Assembly (NCBI RefSeq): GCF_003324185.1
Contig: NZ_PXUP01000002.1
Coordinates: 62,001 to 126,000, forward strand
Source of the DNA: Faecalibacterium prausnitzii
GTDB lineage: Bacteria > Bacillota > Clostridia > Oscillospirales > Ruminococcaceae
Direction of reading: 5' to 3'
DNA length: 64,000 nucleotides
Shown: one piece after another, positions 21,445 to 29,212 of the stretch
How positions within the stretch are numbered: position 1 is the first letter of the stretch
Layout: the number at the start of each line of letters is the position of its first letter
The notes under the pieces: generated by a model
What the model was told of the DNA's origin: nothing
The model's input: only the letters and a program-made list of their open reading frames with translations
Database searches by the model: none
Made by a program: the position numbers and the translations under genes

Positions 21445-23790
21445 AGCGGTCTCCTCCTTTTGAGTTGTATCTTCCTCCGCTGCGGGCTGCACAAGGGCAG
21501 CGGGCAGGGCAGGGACGTGTTTGGGCGGGTGGTCACGCTTTGCGCTGTGCAGGTCAAACAGGTTCAGCCGCAAGGCGTTGCTCACCACGCAGAAGCTGGA
21601 AAGGCTCATGGCAGCTGCGCCGAACATGGGGTTCAGCGTCAGCCCTAAGGGGATGAACACACCGGCTGCCAGCGGAATGCCGATGATGTTATAGATAAAC
21701 GCCCAGAACAGGTTTTCGTGGATGTTGCGCAGGGAAGCGCGGCTCAGCCGGATGGCGGCGGGCACGTCCGAGAGCTTGGAGTTCATCAGTACTACGTCCG
21801 CGGCGTCAATGGCTACGTCTGTGCCTGCGCCAATGGCAATGCCGGTGTCAGCGCGGGTCAGGGCAGGGGCGTCGTTGATACCGTCACCCACCATAGCTAC
21901 CTTGCCGTACTTTTGCAGCTGCCGGATGACGGCCTCCTTGCCCTCGGGCAGCACCCCGGCAATCACCTCGTCCACCCCGGCCTGTCGGCCAATGGCCTCG
22001 GCGGTGCGCTGGTTGTCGCCGGTCAGCATCACCACGCGGATGCCCATATTCCGCAGCTCCCGGATGGCCTGCGGGCTATCCTCCTTGATGGTATCAGCTA
22101 CCGCGATAACGCCCAGCAGACGACCTGCGCCGCCAAAGAACAGGGGCGTCTTACCCTGCGCAGCCAGTGCGGCAGACTGCGTTTGCAGCGCAGCAGGGAT
22201 AACGACCTTTGTGCTAATAAATGCAGCGCTGCCGCCAAAGATCTCTTTGCTCTCCAGCTTGGCGGTAAGGCCGTTGCCCGGCAGGGCAGTAAAATCGGTA
22301 ACAGAGGGCAGCTCCAGCTGCTTTTCCTCCGCATAGGCCAGCACTGCCCGCGCCAGCGGGTGCTCGCTGCGGCCCTCCAGCGCAGCTGCCAGCGTGAGCA
22401 GCTCGGTCTCGGTCACGCCCACAGCGGGCAGAAGGTCGGTGACGGTAGGCTCGCCGCAGGTGATGGTGCCGGTCTTGTCCAGCGCCACGATGCGGGTACG
22501 CCCGGCCTCCTCTAGCGCCGCAGCGGTCTTGAACAGGATGCCGTTTTTTGCGCCCAGGCCGTTGCCTACCATAATAGCCACTGGCGTTGCCAGACCCAGC
22601 GCACAGGGGCAGCTGATGACCAGCACCGAGATGCCCCGCGCCAGTGCGTAGCCGACGTCCCGCCCCAGCAGCAGCCAAACAAGGGTGGTGACCACTGCAA
22701 TGCTGATGACCGCAGGCACGAAAAAGCCGGATACGGTATCTGCGATCTTTGCAATGGGTGCCTTGGTAGCAGCGGCATCGCTGACCATGCGGATGATCTG
22801 CGCCAGCGTGGTGTCCTCGCCCACGCGGGTAGCACGGCACTGCAGATAGCCGGACTGATTGGTGGTGGCGGCGCTTACCTTATCGCCCACGGCCTTGTCT
22901 ACCGGGATGCTCTCGCCGGTCAGCGCGCTCTCGTTCACGGCACTGCTGCCCTCCAGCACAATGCCGTCCACCGGGATGTTCTCGCCCGGGCGCACCACAA
23001 AGATGTCCTCCTTCTGTACCTGCTCAATGGGTACGGTCACCTCGGTGCCGTCCCGCAGCAGGGCAGCGGTTTTGGGGGCAAGCTTCATCAGGCTTTTGAG
23101 CGCATCGGTGGTCTTTCCCTTGGAGCGCGCCTCCAGCATCTTGCCCACCGTGATGAGGGTCAAAATCATGGCGGCAGACTCAAAATAGAACTCCATCATA
23201 TAGTGCATGACCAGTTCCTCGTTGCCGTGCAGCTGTGCATCGGTCATGGCAAACAGGGTGTAGGTGCTCCACACAAAGCTTGCCATCGAGCCCATAGCCA
23301 CCAGCGTATCCATGTTGGGGGAGCGGTGCACCAGCCCTTTGAAGCCATTGATGAAAAATTTCTGGTTGATCACCATCACGATGCCTGCCAGCAGCAGCTG
23401 TACCAGCCCCATGGCAATGTGGTTGCCATCGAACCAGCGGGGAAGCGGCCAGCCCCACATCATGTGCCCCATGGAAAAGTACATCAGCACCAGCAAAAAG
23501 CCCAGCGAGGCGATGAGCCGCCGTTTCAGCTTGGGCGTTTCGTGGTCTGCTAGAGCATCCAGCTCTGCGCTGGTGCTGGCCGCTGCGGCGGCTTTTTTGG
23601 GGCTTGCGCCGTAACCGGCCTGCTCTACGGCACGGATAATGGCGGCATCCTCAGCGGTGCCTTCTACGCCCATGGAGTTGGTCAGCAGGCTTACCGAACA
23701 GCCGGTGACGCCCGGCACGCTCTTTACGGCCTTTTCTACCCGGGCAGAGCAGGCCGCGCAGCTCATGCCGGTAACGTTGAATTGTTCCAT
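21235..23790 (-). CDS. copA: Copper-exporting P1B-type ATPase with a C-terminal CopZ-like domain
   Basis: Inner-membrane Cu(I) exporter, 851 residues. Domains in order: an N-terminal heavy-metal-associated domain (GMSCAACS, Cys10 and Cys13), two leading membrane helices with Met/His-rich loops, the actuator domain (LTGES), the CPC membrane motif near 395-397, the phosphorylation site DKTGT near 437, the ATP-binding region ([10 protein letters not shown]), and two final helices. A second metal-binding domain ([11 protein letters not shown]) then occupies residues 783-851. AAGGAG precedes ATG 23790. It follows csoR by 38 bases in one operon. A perfect ribosome binding site lies inside the gene just before residue 783 (see the separate entry). 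Confidence 0.95.
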   Translation of the reverse strand: MEQFNVTGMSCAACSARVEKAVKSVPGVTGCSVSLLTNSMGVEGTAEDAAIIRAVEQAGYGASPKKAAAAASTSAELDALADHETPKLKRRLIASLGFLLVLMYFSMGHMMWGWPLPRWFDGNHIAMGLVQLLLAGIVMVINQKFFINGFKGLVHRSPNMDTLVAMGSMASFVWSTYTLFAMTDAQLHGNEELVMHYMMEFYFESAAMILTLITVGKMLEARSKGKTTDALKSLMKLAPKTAALLRDGTEVTVPIEQVQKEDIFVVRPGENIPVDGIVLEGSSAVNESALTGESIPVDKAVGDKVSAATTNQSGYLQCRATRVGEDTTLAQIIRMVSDAAATKAPIAKIADTVSGFFVPAVISIAVVTTLVWLLLGRDVGYALARGISVLVISCPCALGLATPVAIMVGNGLGAKNGILFKTAAALEEAGRTRIVALDKTGTITCGEPTVTDLLPAVGVTETELLTLAAALEGRSEHPLARAVLAYAEEKQLELPSVTDFTALPGNGLTAKLESKEIFGGSAAFISTKVVIPAALQTQSAALAAQGKTPLFFGGAGRLLGVIAVADTIKEDSPQAIRELRNMGIRVVMLTGDNQRTAEAIGRQAGVDEVIAGVLPEGKEAVIRQLQKYGKVAMVGDGINDAPALTRADTGIAIGAGTDVAIDAADVVLMNSKLSDVPAAIRLSRASLRNIHENLFWAFIYNIIGIPLAAGVFIPLGLTLNPMFGAAAMSLSSFCVVSNALRLNLFDLHSAKRDHPPKHVPALPAALVQPAAEEDTTQKEETAMKKTLTVEGMMCPHCEARVKKALEALPQVDEAVVSHEAGTAIVTLNAEVDDEVLKKAVEAQDYPVTGIQ

Positions 23791-23828
23791 TGTTGTTTCT
23801 CCTTGTGGTCAGTCTGCCCGGCGGGCGG

Positions 23829-24191
23829 TCATTTCATCAGCTTGGGCAGCAGCCGGAGCAGCTCCTCCAGCTTTTCGTCACTGCCGGCACGCAGGTCATC
23901 CGCTACGCAGCTGCCGATGTGCTGTGCCAGCAATTCCCGGGAAAAGCTGTTCAGCGCCGCATTGGCTGCGGCTACCTGTACCAGAATGTCCACACAGTAG
24001 GCGTCCTTTTCCAACATCCCGCGGATGCCGCGCACCTGCCCTTCAATGCGGTTCAGCCGGTTGAGCAGAGCTTTGTGTTCCTCCGGGCTGCGCACTTTGT
24101 GGCGGCAGCAGCAGGGGACAGCGGTATCTGCCGCAGCGTCCGCTTCCGGCGTATCAACGCAGCAGCAACAGTGCTTTTTGGTCTCTTCCAT
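23829..24191 (-). CDS. csoR: CsoR-family copper-sensing repressor with a Cys-rich N-terminus
   Basis: DUF156 all-helical metal-sensing repressor, 120 residues. ATG 24191 is chosen because GAAAGGAG lies ten bases upstream. The longer open frame to 24254 has no such site and crosses the promoter. The Cu(I) ligands of the family are present as Cys66, His91 and Cys95 (CVDILVQ and HIGSC). The first 35 residues are unusual, with clusters of four Cys (8-11) and three Cys (27-29) on a flexible acidic stretch. It is the first gene of the csoR-copA operon, so it should repress itself and the exporter until copper binds. Confidence 0.9.
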   Translation of the reverse strand: MEETKKHCCCCVDTPEADAAADTAVPCCCRHKVRSPEEHKALLNRLNRIEGQVRGIRGMLEKDAYCVDILVQVAAANAALNSFSRELLAQHIGSCVADDLRAGSDEKLEELLRLLPKLMK

Positions 24192-24210
24192 ATCGGAATC
24201 GCTCCTTTCA

Positions 24211-24228
24211 TAAACCCCCATGGGGTAT
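24211..24228. promoter_or_regulatory. Candidate CsoR operator
   Basis: On the minus strand this reads ATACCCCATGGGGGTTTA, a GC-rich palindrome flanked by A/T. It resembles the ATACCC...GGGTAT copper operators bound by CsoR in Bacillus. It lies just downstream of the predicted csoR start point. Confidence 0.55.
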
Positions 24229-24244
24229 ATTTTCTTACAACAGC

Positions 24245-24273
24245 AGTATAGCACATAATATCCGACAATTCAA
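24245..24273 (-). promoter_or_regulatory. Promoter of csoR-copA
   Basis: Minus strand: TTGAAT (24273-24268), a 17-base spacer, TATACT (24250-24245). Confidence 0.75.
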
Positions 24274-24305
24274 GTAGGAAATGAAATATAAATAGTACAG
24301 CTGAC

Positions 24306-24408
24306 AAAAAAATGGTTCGGAAACGCCGCAGGCGTTTCTGAACCATAAATTAAAAGATGAAATTCCGCTGAACATGGCCAGAGCGCACGCGAGGGTCATT
24401 CAAAACCG
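24306..24408 (-). repeat. Intergenic repeat, copy B (terminator hairpin plus conserved motif)
   Basis: A 16-bp stem (24312-24327 with 24331-24346, one wobble) has a three-base loop. On the minus strand six or more Us follow at 24311-24306, so the hairpin can terminate transcription. The adjacent 24364-24408 matches the motif of copy A. It sits between the esterase-like gene and the csoR promoter. Confidence 0.55.
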
Positions 24409-24416
24409 TTGCACAT

Positions 24417-24452
24417 AAGAAAACGAGGGAAGCCCGCAGGCTTTCCCTCGTT
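24417..24452 (-). terminator. Terminator of the esterase-like gene
   Basis: Minus-strand stem 24452-24439 with 24434-24422 (one bulge) capped by a UGCG tetraloop, followed by UUUUCUU. Confidence 0.8.
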
Positions 24453-24460
24453 GTAAGCTC

Positions 24461-25219
24461 TTACTTTACTTCCAGAATGCGCGGTGCAAACAGGCTCCAC
24501 ATCTTGCCCCACCAGTACCAGTCGTGGGAGACGTCACCGCCCCAGATCTCCAGATGCGCGGGCATACTCTGATCCTTCAGCAGATCGGCCAATGCCTGCG
24601 TGTCGTCCAGTGCATCGCCCTCGTAGGCACCCTGACCGGCGCAGAGGATCAGGCTGTTCTCCTCAGCCTTGGCCAGCGCAGGCTTGTTGGCAATGCCGTT
24701 CTCCTGCAAATAGGAAAGGGGAGCGCAGCGCAGCACCATGTCATCGCTGTCGGTGCCCCAGAATCGGGTCAGGTCGTAGATGCCGCCCATGCCCACAGCA
24801 CCTGCAAACAGGGTGGGACGGCGCAGACGGCAGTGGACGGCGTGGTAAGCGCCCAAGTCTACACCGGCAGTCCAGATCCGGGTGCCCTTTTTGGCGTTGT
24901 TCAGGGTCAGAATACGGGGAGCAAGCTCAGCGGTCAGGTAGACGAAATACTTCTCCTGCAGCTCGGCGCGGCGGCGCTGGGGCAGATCACCGTTCAAAAG
25001 GCCTTCGCCGTCCATGGCATCTGCGCAGAACAGCTGCACCTTGCCCTCGTTCAGCAGCTGGGCAATGGCATCGGGCATTCCGTTGTTCTCCCAGTCATAA
25101 AAACGGCCGCCGCGGGCGGGCAGTGCCAGCACCGGCACACCGGCATGGCCGTACACCTTAAACTCCATCTCACGGCCAAGAACCGTGCTCCACTCTTTGT
25201 AATAGGTACCCTGGATCAT
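24461..25219 (-). CDS. Esterase-family alpha/beta-hydrolase-like protein with altered nucleophile motif
   Basis: A 252-residue cytosolic protein (no signal peptide) of the putative-esterase (esterase D-like) group. The fold is suggested by 'VLALPARGGRFYDW' and the closing 'GGDVSHDWYWWGK', which carries the catalytic His of the family. The nucleophile elbow, normally G-x-S-x-G followed by AYH, reads GVDLGAYHA here: the serine is replaced by aspartate. The codon is GAC, so it is not a single-base change from common serine codons. It may be non-catalytic or use a different chemistry. AAGGAG precedes the ATG. It probably shares a transcript with the DUF4250 gene. Confidence 0.7.
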   Translation of the reverse strand: MIQGTYYKEWSTVLGREMEFKVYGHAGVPVLALPARGGRFYDWENNGMPDAIAQLLNEGKVQLFCADAMDGEGLLNGDLPQRRRAELQEKYFVYLTAELAPRILTLNNAKKGTRIWTAGVDLGAYHAVHCRLRRPTLFAGAVGMGGIYDLTRFWGTDSDDMVLRCAPLSYLQENGIANKPALAKAEENSLILCAGQGAYEGDALDDTQALADLLKDQSMPAHLEIWGGDVSHDWYWWGKMWSLFAPRILEVK

Positions 25220-25298
25220 AAATCAAGCACTCCTTATTTTATCATTCACCGGCCCGGGCACAGTCGCTGCGCACCGGTGCCGGATTTGGAAGCTATAA

Positions 25299-25475
25299 TC
25301 AGACAAACTGGTTGCGCTGCGGGTCGTAATCGTAGCCCACAGTGTGCAGTTTTGCGCACAGACCGGCCTTGTCGGCCTCCAGATCTTCGCACAGCGCATC
25401 GAGATCCTTATACTGATCCCGCAGTTTCAGGTTCACCACGCTCAGCAGCATGATGGGATCAACAGGCAAAGACAT
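25299..25475 (-). CDS. DUF4250-family small protein
   Basis: A 58-residue protein starting at ATG 25475, with AAGGAG at 25490-25485. The pattern 'SLPVDPIMLLSVVNLKLRD', then 'LDALCEDLEADK', then a closing 'YDYDPQRNQFV' is the DUF4250 signature found throughout the Clostridia. It has no known function. The helix-turn-helix-like spacing (LCEDLEADKAGLCAKL) suggests a small nucleic-acid-binding protein, which is inference. It lies between rpmB, from which a terminator separates it, and the esterase-like gene. Confidence 0.8.
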   Translation of the reverse strand: MSLPVDPIMLLSVVNLKLRDQYKDLDALCEDLEADKAGLCAKLHTVGYDYDPQRNQFV

Positions 25476-25497
25476 TTTATTTCTCTCCTTGCGGCAA

Positions 25498-25531
25498 ATA
25501 AAAAAGCCGGCCACTCGACAAAGTGACCGGC
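25498..25531 (-). terminator. Terminator of rpmB
   Basis: Minus-strand stem 25531-25523 with 25514-25506 (9 bp, one wobble), then a U-tract. It ends right before the DUF4250 ribosome binding site, so partial readthrough may feed that gene. Confidence 0.8.
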
Positions 25532-25544
25532 CACATACACCAAA

Positions 25545-25733
25545 TTAGACAGCGCGGGTAACTTTGCCAGCGCGCAGGCAACGGGAGCATGCGTAGACAT
25601 ACTTGGGAGAGCCCTCCACGACCGCCTTGACACGACGGACATTCGGCTTCCAGGTACGGTTGGAACGGCGATGAGAGTGAGAGACCTTGATACCAAAGGT
25701 AACACCCTTGCCGCAGCATTCACACTTAGCCAT
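25545..25733 (-). CDS. rpmB: 50S ribosomal protein L28
   Basis: A 62-residue ribosomal protein. It is the zinc-binding ('C+') form, with CxxC in 'KCECCGKG' and a second pair in 'ACSRCLRAG'. 'VSHSHRRSNRTWKPN' is the family core. ATG 25733 follows a GGAGGTG site, and the frame upstream of it has no support. It has its own promoter (25786-25814) and terminator. Its length is normal for Clostridia. Confidence 0.96.
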   Translation of the reverse strand: MAKCECCGKGVTFGIKVSHSHRRSNRTWKPNVRRVKAVVEGSPKYVYACSRCLRAGKVTRAV

Positions 25734-25785
25734 GGTAATTGCACCTCCTACAGTGAAGTATGGAATCAAAATAATCAGCTTGACT

Positions 25786-25814
25786 ATTTTACCAGAGATA
25801 CAAAGAAAAAGCAA
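25786..25814 (-). promoter_or_regulatory. Promoter of rpmB
   Basis: Minus strand: TTGCTT (25814-25809), a 17-base spacer, TAAAAT (25791-25786). Confidence 0.75.
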
Positions 25815-25864
25815 GTCTTTTTTTAAATTTTCTGTAGCTTTTTGCATTCCCGGTGCTGTGGGGC

Positions 25865-25893
25865 TTGTGCAGGACACAAAAAAATAGTATTAT
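25865..25893 (+). promoter_or_regulatory. Promoter of the M50 protease-scpAB operon
   Basis: TTGTGC at 25865-25870, a 17-base spacer and TATTAT at 25888-25893. Confidence 0.7.
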
Positions 25894-25926
25894 AAAGAAA
25901 GAAATTCGTTTTGACAGGAGATTTAC

Positions 25927-26601
25927 ATGACCACACAGGCAACCTATTATATCATCCGCGCACTGGTGGCGCTGGTGGCCATCCCGTTCCACGAGGCCGG
26001 CCATGCGCTGGCAGCATGGCTGCTGGGCGATGCCACCGCCAAACGCGAGGGGCGTCTTTCACTGAATCCCTTTGCGCACTTTGACCTGCTGGGCACCCTG
26101 TGCATGGTGTTTGCAGGCGTGGGCTGGGCAAAGCCTGTATCCACCAACCCCCGCAACTTCAAAAACCCCAAGTGGGGCATGGCGCTTACGGCACTGGCAG
26201 GCCCGGTGGCAAACCTTGTGCTAGCTTACCTTGGTATGGTGGCATGGAAGGTAATGTACTATTGGGCACCGGTCAATAACGCCACCATTTACATTGCCAT
26301 GTTCCTGCGCTATCTGGTGCTGATGAACGTCAGCCTTGCGGTGTTCAACCTGATTCCGGTGCCGCCGCTGGACGGCAGCCGCATTCTGCTGGTGGTACTG
26401 CCGCAGCGCATCTACTTTGGTCTGATGCGGTACGAAAAATATATCATGATCGTCATGCTGGCAGCGGTGTGGGGCGGCTTTCTGGATGTGCCGCTCTACT
26501 ACCTGAACAACGTAGTGTGGTCGCTTTTGGGCGCAGGCACCGGGTATATTGATAAGATCGCCTACACCGTTTATGCCAGCAGCCTTGGGGCGGTGATCTG
26601 A
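25927..26601 (+). CDS. Site-2 protease-like M50 membrane metalloprotease
   Basis: An integral membrane zinc protease of 224 residues. The HExxH motif is in 'PFHEAGHALAAW' in the first helix, and the third zinc ligand region is 'NLIPVPPLDGSRI'. It lacks PDZ and CBS domains, so it belongs to the small FB/YwhC-like group rather than RseP. CAGGAG precedes ATG 25927. scpA begins at the very next base after its TGA. This M50-scpA-scpB order is common in Clostridia. The substrate is unknown. Confidence 0.9.
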   Translation: MTTQATYYIIRALVALVAIPFHEAGHALAAWLLGDATAKREGRLSLNPFAHFDLLGTLCMVFAGVGWAKPVSTNPRNFKNPKWGMALTALAGPVANLVLAYLGMVAWKVMYYWAPVNNATIYIAMFLRYLVLMNVSLAVFNLIPVPPLDGSRILLVVLPQRIYFGLMRYEKYIMIVMLAAVWGGFLDVPLYYLNNVVWSLLGAGTGYIDKIAYTVYASSLGAVI

Positions 26602-27324
26602 GTGGCAGAGGAATTGACCTTCCATCTGGAAGATTTTGACGGCCCGCTGGAATTATTGCTGGCTCTGGTGGCCAAGCATAAGATGGACCTGCACAATATC
26701 CCCATCCTGCAGCTGATCGACCAGTACACCCGCACCGTGGAGCAGGCTGACCCTGACCCCGAGACCGCCAGCGCCTTCATTGAGATGGCGGCGCATCTGG
26801 TGGAAATGAAAAGCTTTCTGTTGCTGCCCCGCAGCGAAGAGGGCGAGCGCATGAAACAGGAACTTACCGGCCAGCTGATTGAGTACGACCAGTGCCGCCG
26901 CATGGCGGCTCTGCTGCGCGCAAAAGGGGAGGCTGCCCCGGTATTCGTGCGCCGCCCCATGGAAGTGGAGTGGGATAACACCTACGCATTGCACCATGCC
27001 CCGCAGATCTTGGCGGACTACTGGCAGGCGTTGGCAGGCCGCACCAAGACCCGCCGTGTGCCCACCCAGCAGCAGTTTGAGCCGCTGGTCACCGCGCCCA
27101 TGGTATCGGTCACCAGCCGGGTGGTGTACATCCTGCGCCGGATGCTGGGCGGCACCGTGGCAAAAATGGAGCAGCTGTTTTCCCGCAGCCAGAGCCGCAG
27201 CACCAACGTAGCTACCTTTCTGGCGCTGCTGGAACTGGTGCGCGGCGGACGCATCGCGCTGGACGACCGGGGAGCGTTGACCATGCGCCGCACCCGCCCG
27301 GAACGCAATAAGGAGAACCCATGA
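26602..27324 (+). CDS. scpA: Segregation and condensation protein A
   Basis: Kleisin subunit of the SMC-ScpAB condensin that organises and separates chromosomes, 240 residues. The N-terminal SMC-binding part holds 'FDGPLELLLALVAKHKMDL', and the C-terminal winged helix ends 'VRGGRIALDDRGALTMRR'. The start is GTG 26602, directly after the TGA of the protease gene. No separate ribosome binding site is obvious, so translation is probably coupled. It overlaps scpB by four bases (ATGA). Confidence 0.95.
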   Translation: MAEELTFHLEDFDGPLELLLALVAKHKMDLHNIPILQLIDQYTRTVEQADPDPETASAFIEMAAHLVEMKSFLLLPRSEEGERMKQELTGQLIEYDQCRRMAALLRAKGEAAPVFVRRPMEVEWDNTYALHHAPQILADYWQALAGRTKTRRVPTQQQFEPLVTAPMVSVTSRVVYILRRMLGGTVAKMEQLFSRSQSRSTNVATFLALLELVRGGRIALDDRGALTMRRTRPERNKENP

Positions 27325-27866
27325 ACCAGAAACAAATCCTTGCCGCCGTGGAGGCCATGCTTTTTGCCTGCGGCGACCCCATAGGTGCCGATAAGCTGGC
27401 ACAGGCGGTGCAGCTGCCCCAGTCCAGCGTGGATGCCGCACTGGAGACCCTGCACACCCGCTATCAGAGGGAGGACAGCGGCCTGTGTCTGCTGCATCTG
27501 AATACCCGGTGGCAGCTGGCTACCAAGTCCCAGTGGGCAGACTGTGTGCGCCGCGTGCTGGACAGCCGCCGCGCCGTACCGCTTGGCCCTGCGGCCATGG
27601 AGACCTTGACCGTCATCGCCTATAATCAGCCGGTGTCCCGCGCCTTTATTGAGCAGGTGCGCGGTGTGGATTCCTCCTCCAGCGTGTCCGGTCTGCTGGA
27701 AAAGGGGCTCATCGAGGAAGCCGGACGTCTGGATCTGCCGGGTCGCCCGGTCAGCTTCCGCACCACCGATACCTTTTTGCGTGTGTTCGGCCTGTCCAGT
27801 CTGGCAGACCTGCCGCCGGTGCACAGCGACGCACCGGCAGATGATCCGACCGAAAGTGAGGGCTGA
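27321..27866 (+). CDS. scpB: Segregation and condensation protein B
   Basis: Partner of ScpA in the SMC complex, 181 residues with two winged-helix domains. Signature stretches are 'AVEAMLFACGDPI' at the start and 'LTVIAYNQPVSRAFIEQVRGVDS' (quoted in part), followed by 'FLRVFGLSSLADLP'. The ATGA overlap with scpA and an upstream AAGGAG in the scpA tail imply coupled expression. The DUF2953 gene starts four bases after its stop. Confidence 0.95.
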   Translation: MNQKQILAAVEAMLFACGDPIGADKLAQAVQLPQSSVDAALETLHTRYQREDSGLCLLHLNTRWQLATKSQWADCVRRVLDSRRAVPLGPAAMETLTVIAYNQPVSRAFIEQVRGVDSSSSVSGLLEKGLIEEAGRLDLPGRPVSFRTTDTFLRVFGLSSLADLPPVHSDAPADDPTESEG

Positions 27867-27869
27867 TCC

Positions 27870-28598
27870 ATGGGCATGGTTCTTTCCGCAGTGGGCGCTT
27901 GTCTGCTGTTCATCCTCAAGGTGGTGGGCATCCTGCTGCTGATTTTGTTGGTGCTTGCAGCGCTGTTGTTGCTGTGCCCCTTCTGCGCGGATGTCTGCTG
28001 GGAAAATGATACCCTTACCGTAAAAGCCGGGGCACTGGGCATCACTTTTCCGGTGTTCCAATACCCAAAGCCGGAACCTCCCGCCCAGCCGGAGGAGCCC
28101 AAGGGCTTTACCGGCAGACTGAAAGCAAAATTCCGCGCATGGCGTGCGGAGCGTAAGCGCAAAAAAGCTGAAAAAAAGGCTGCGCAGCCCGCAAAGCCTA
28201 AAGCCGAAAAGCCGCCCCGCCAAAAGGCAAAGATCACGCTGGATGTGATCTGCACCATGCTGCGGGGCGTGGGTACGCTGCTGCGGGCAGTGTTTGGTGC
28301 CGTCCGCTTTACAAAGATCTCGGTCTGCCTTGGCGTGCGCGGGGACGACCCCGCCGCAGCTGCCCGCAATTACGGCAAGCTGCAGGCGTGGCTGTACCCG
28401 ACCCTTGGCGTGCTGGACCACTTTTTCTTTCTGGAATTTGACCAGCTGCGCGTTCTGCCGGACTTCGGCAGCGCCCAGCCTACTGTGCAGGACAAGGTGT
28501 CCTTCCGGGTCAGCGCACAGGCGCTGTTCATCGTTATCGCCGCCGTGCGGGTGCTGTACGAGTTCTGGCGCAAAAAAGTATTGGACATCTTTATATAA
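27870..28598 (+). CDS. DUF2953 membrane-anchored protein (YtfI-like)
   Basis: A 242-residue protein with one strong N-terminal membrane helix (about residues 5-40), a Lys/Ala-rich low-complexity segment (about 85-115), and a C-terminal domain with 'GVRGDDPAAAARNYGKLQAWLYP' spread over the DUF2953 core. In Bacillus the equivalent ytfI sits next to ytfJ, as here. It has no known biochemical role. It is the last gene of the M50-scpAB operon. The ytfJ promoter lies within its final codons. Confidence 0.75.
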   Translation: MGMVLSAVGACLLFILKVVGILLLILLVLAALLLLCPFCADVCWENDTLTVKAGALGITFPVFQYPKPEPPAQPEEPKGFTGRLKAKFRAWRAERKRKKAEKKAAQPAKPKAEKPPRQKAKITLDVICTMLRGVGTLLRAVFGAVRFTKISVCLGVRGDDPAAAARNYGKLQAWLYPTLGVLDHFFFLEFDQLRVLPDFGSAQPTVQDKVSFRVSAQALFIVIAAVRVLYEFWRKKVLDIFI

Positions 28599-28611
28599 AG
28601 TGTGGTACACT
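28582..28611 (+). promoter_or_regulatory. Possible promoter of ytfJ
   Basis: TGGACA at 28582-28587, an 18-base spacer and TACACT at 28606-28611, overlapping the end of the DUF2953 gene. Confidence 0.5.
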
Positions 28612-28677
28612 AAATCTATATCAGAATGCTTTCCGGCGGCCTGCTGCCTGCACGGATGAATAAAGGAGAGTTGTTTT

Positions 28678-29082
28678 ATGGCAGAGCATCCTATTCAGGG
28701 CCTGATGAACGTTACGATGGAGAAAATTCACCAGATGGTGGACTCCAACACCATTATCGGCAAGCCCATCACCACCGAGGATGGCATCACCATCCTGCCG
28801 GTGTCCAAGGTGAGCTTCGGCTTCGCTTCCGGCGGTACCGATTTTAACGGCAAGAACGCTGCCAACAAGGATCTGTTCGGCGGCGGCTCCGGTGCCGGTG
28901 TCAACATTCAGCCGGTGGCATTTCTGGTCATCAAGGATGGCTGCGTGCGCACCATCCAGCTGTCGGATAGCTCCAACAGCATCGACCGTGCCCTGACTAT
29001 GCTGCCCGAGCTGGTAGAAAAGCTTACCACTCTGGTCAAAAAGGACGCCAAGGCACCTGCAGAGGAGCCCAAGGCAGAGTAA
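28678..29082 (+). CDS. ytfJ: GerW/YtfJ-family protein
   Basis: A small cytosolic protein of 134 residues. The family core is clear: 'MDSNTIIGKPI'-type start (here VDSNTIIGKPI), 'ILPVSKVSFGFASGG', a glycine-rich 'GGGSGAGV' and 'PVAFLVIKDG'. In Bacillus, YtfJ (GerW) supports spore germination, and homologues also occur in non-sporulating Firmicutes. The Lys/Ala/Glu-rich tail is disordered. AAAGGAG precedes ATG 28678. Its placement beside a DUF2953 gene reproduces the ytfI-ytfJ pair. Confidence 0.9.
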   Translation: MAEHPIQGLMNVTMEKIHQMVDSNTIIGKPITTEDGITILPVSKVSFGFASGGTDFNGKNAANKDLFGGGSGAGVNIQPVAFLVIKDGCVRTIQLSDSSNSIDRALTMLPELVEKLTTLVKKDAKAPAEEPKAE

Positions 29083-29138
29083 CCTTTTATACAAATCAAG
29101 CCGCAGCCGCAGATCTTTTGGTCTGCGGTCTATATAGC

Positions 29139-29181
29139 CGCGCACCGTGCCCCGCAAAAGCAGGGGAGCGGTGCGCGTTTT
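29139..29181 (+). terminator. Probable terminator after ytfJ
   Basis: CGCGCACCG (29139-29147) pairs with CGGTGCGCG (29169-29177) around an inner CCCCGC/GCAGGGG stem, followed by TTTT. A smaller CCGCAGA/TCTGCGG hairpin lies just upstream near 29107-29128. Confidence 0.6.
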
Positions 29182-29212
29182 GAGCGCCGTGAGGCGCACA
29201 AGGAGTAATATT

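Noticed and set aside
24053-24346. 97-codon minus-strand ORF across the csoR promoter
   Set aside because: Out of frame with csoR, covers the promoter, the operator and repeat copy B, and has no ribosome binding site.
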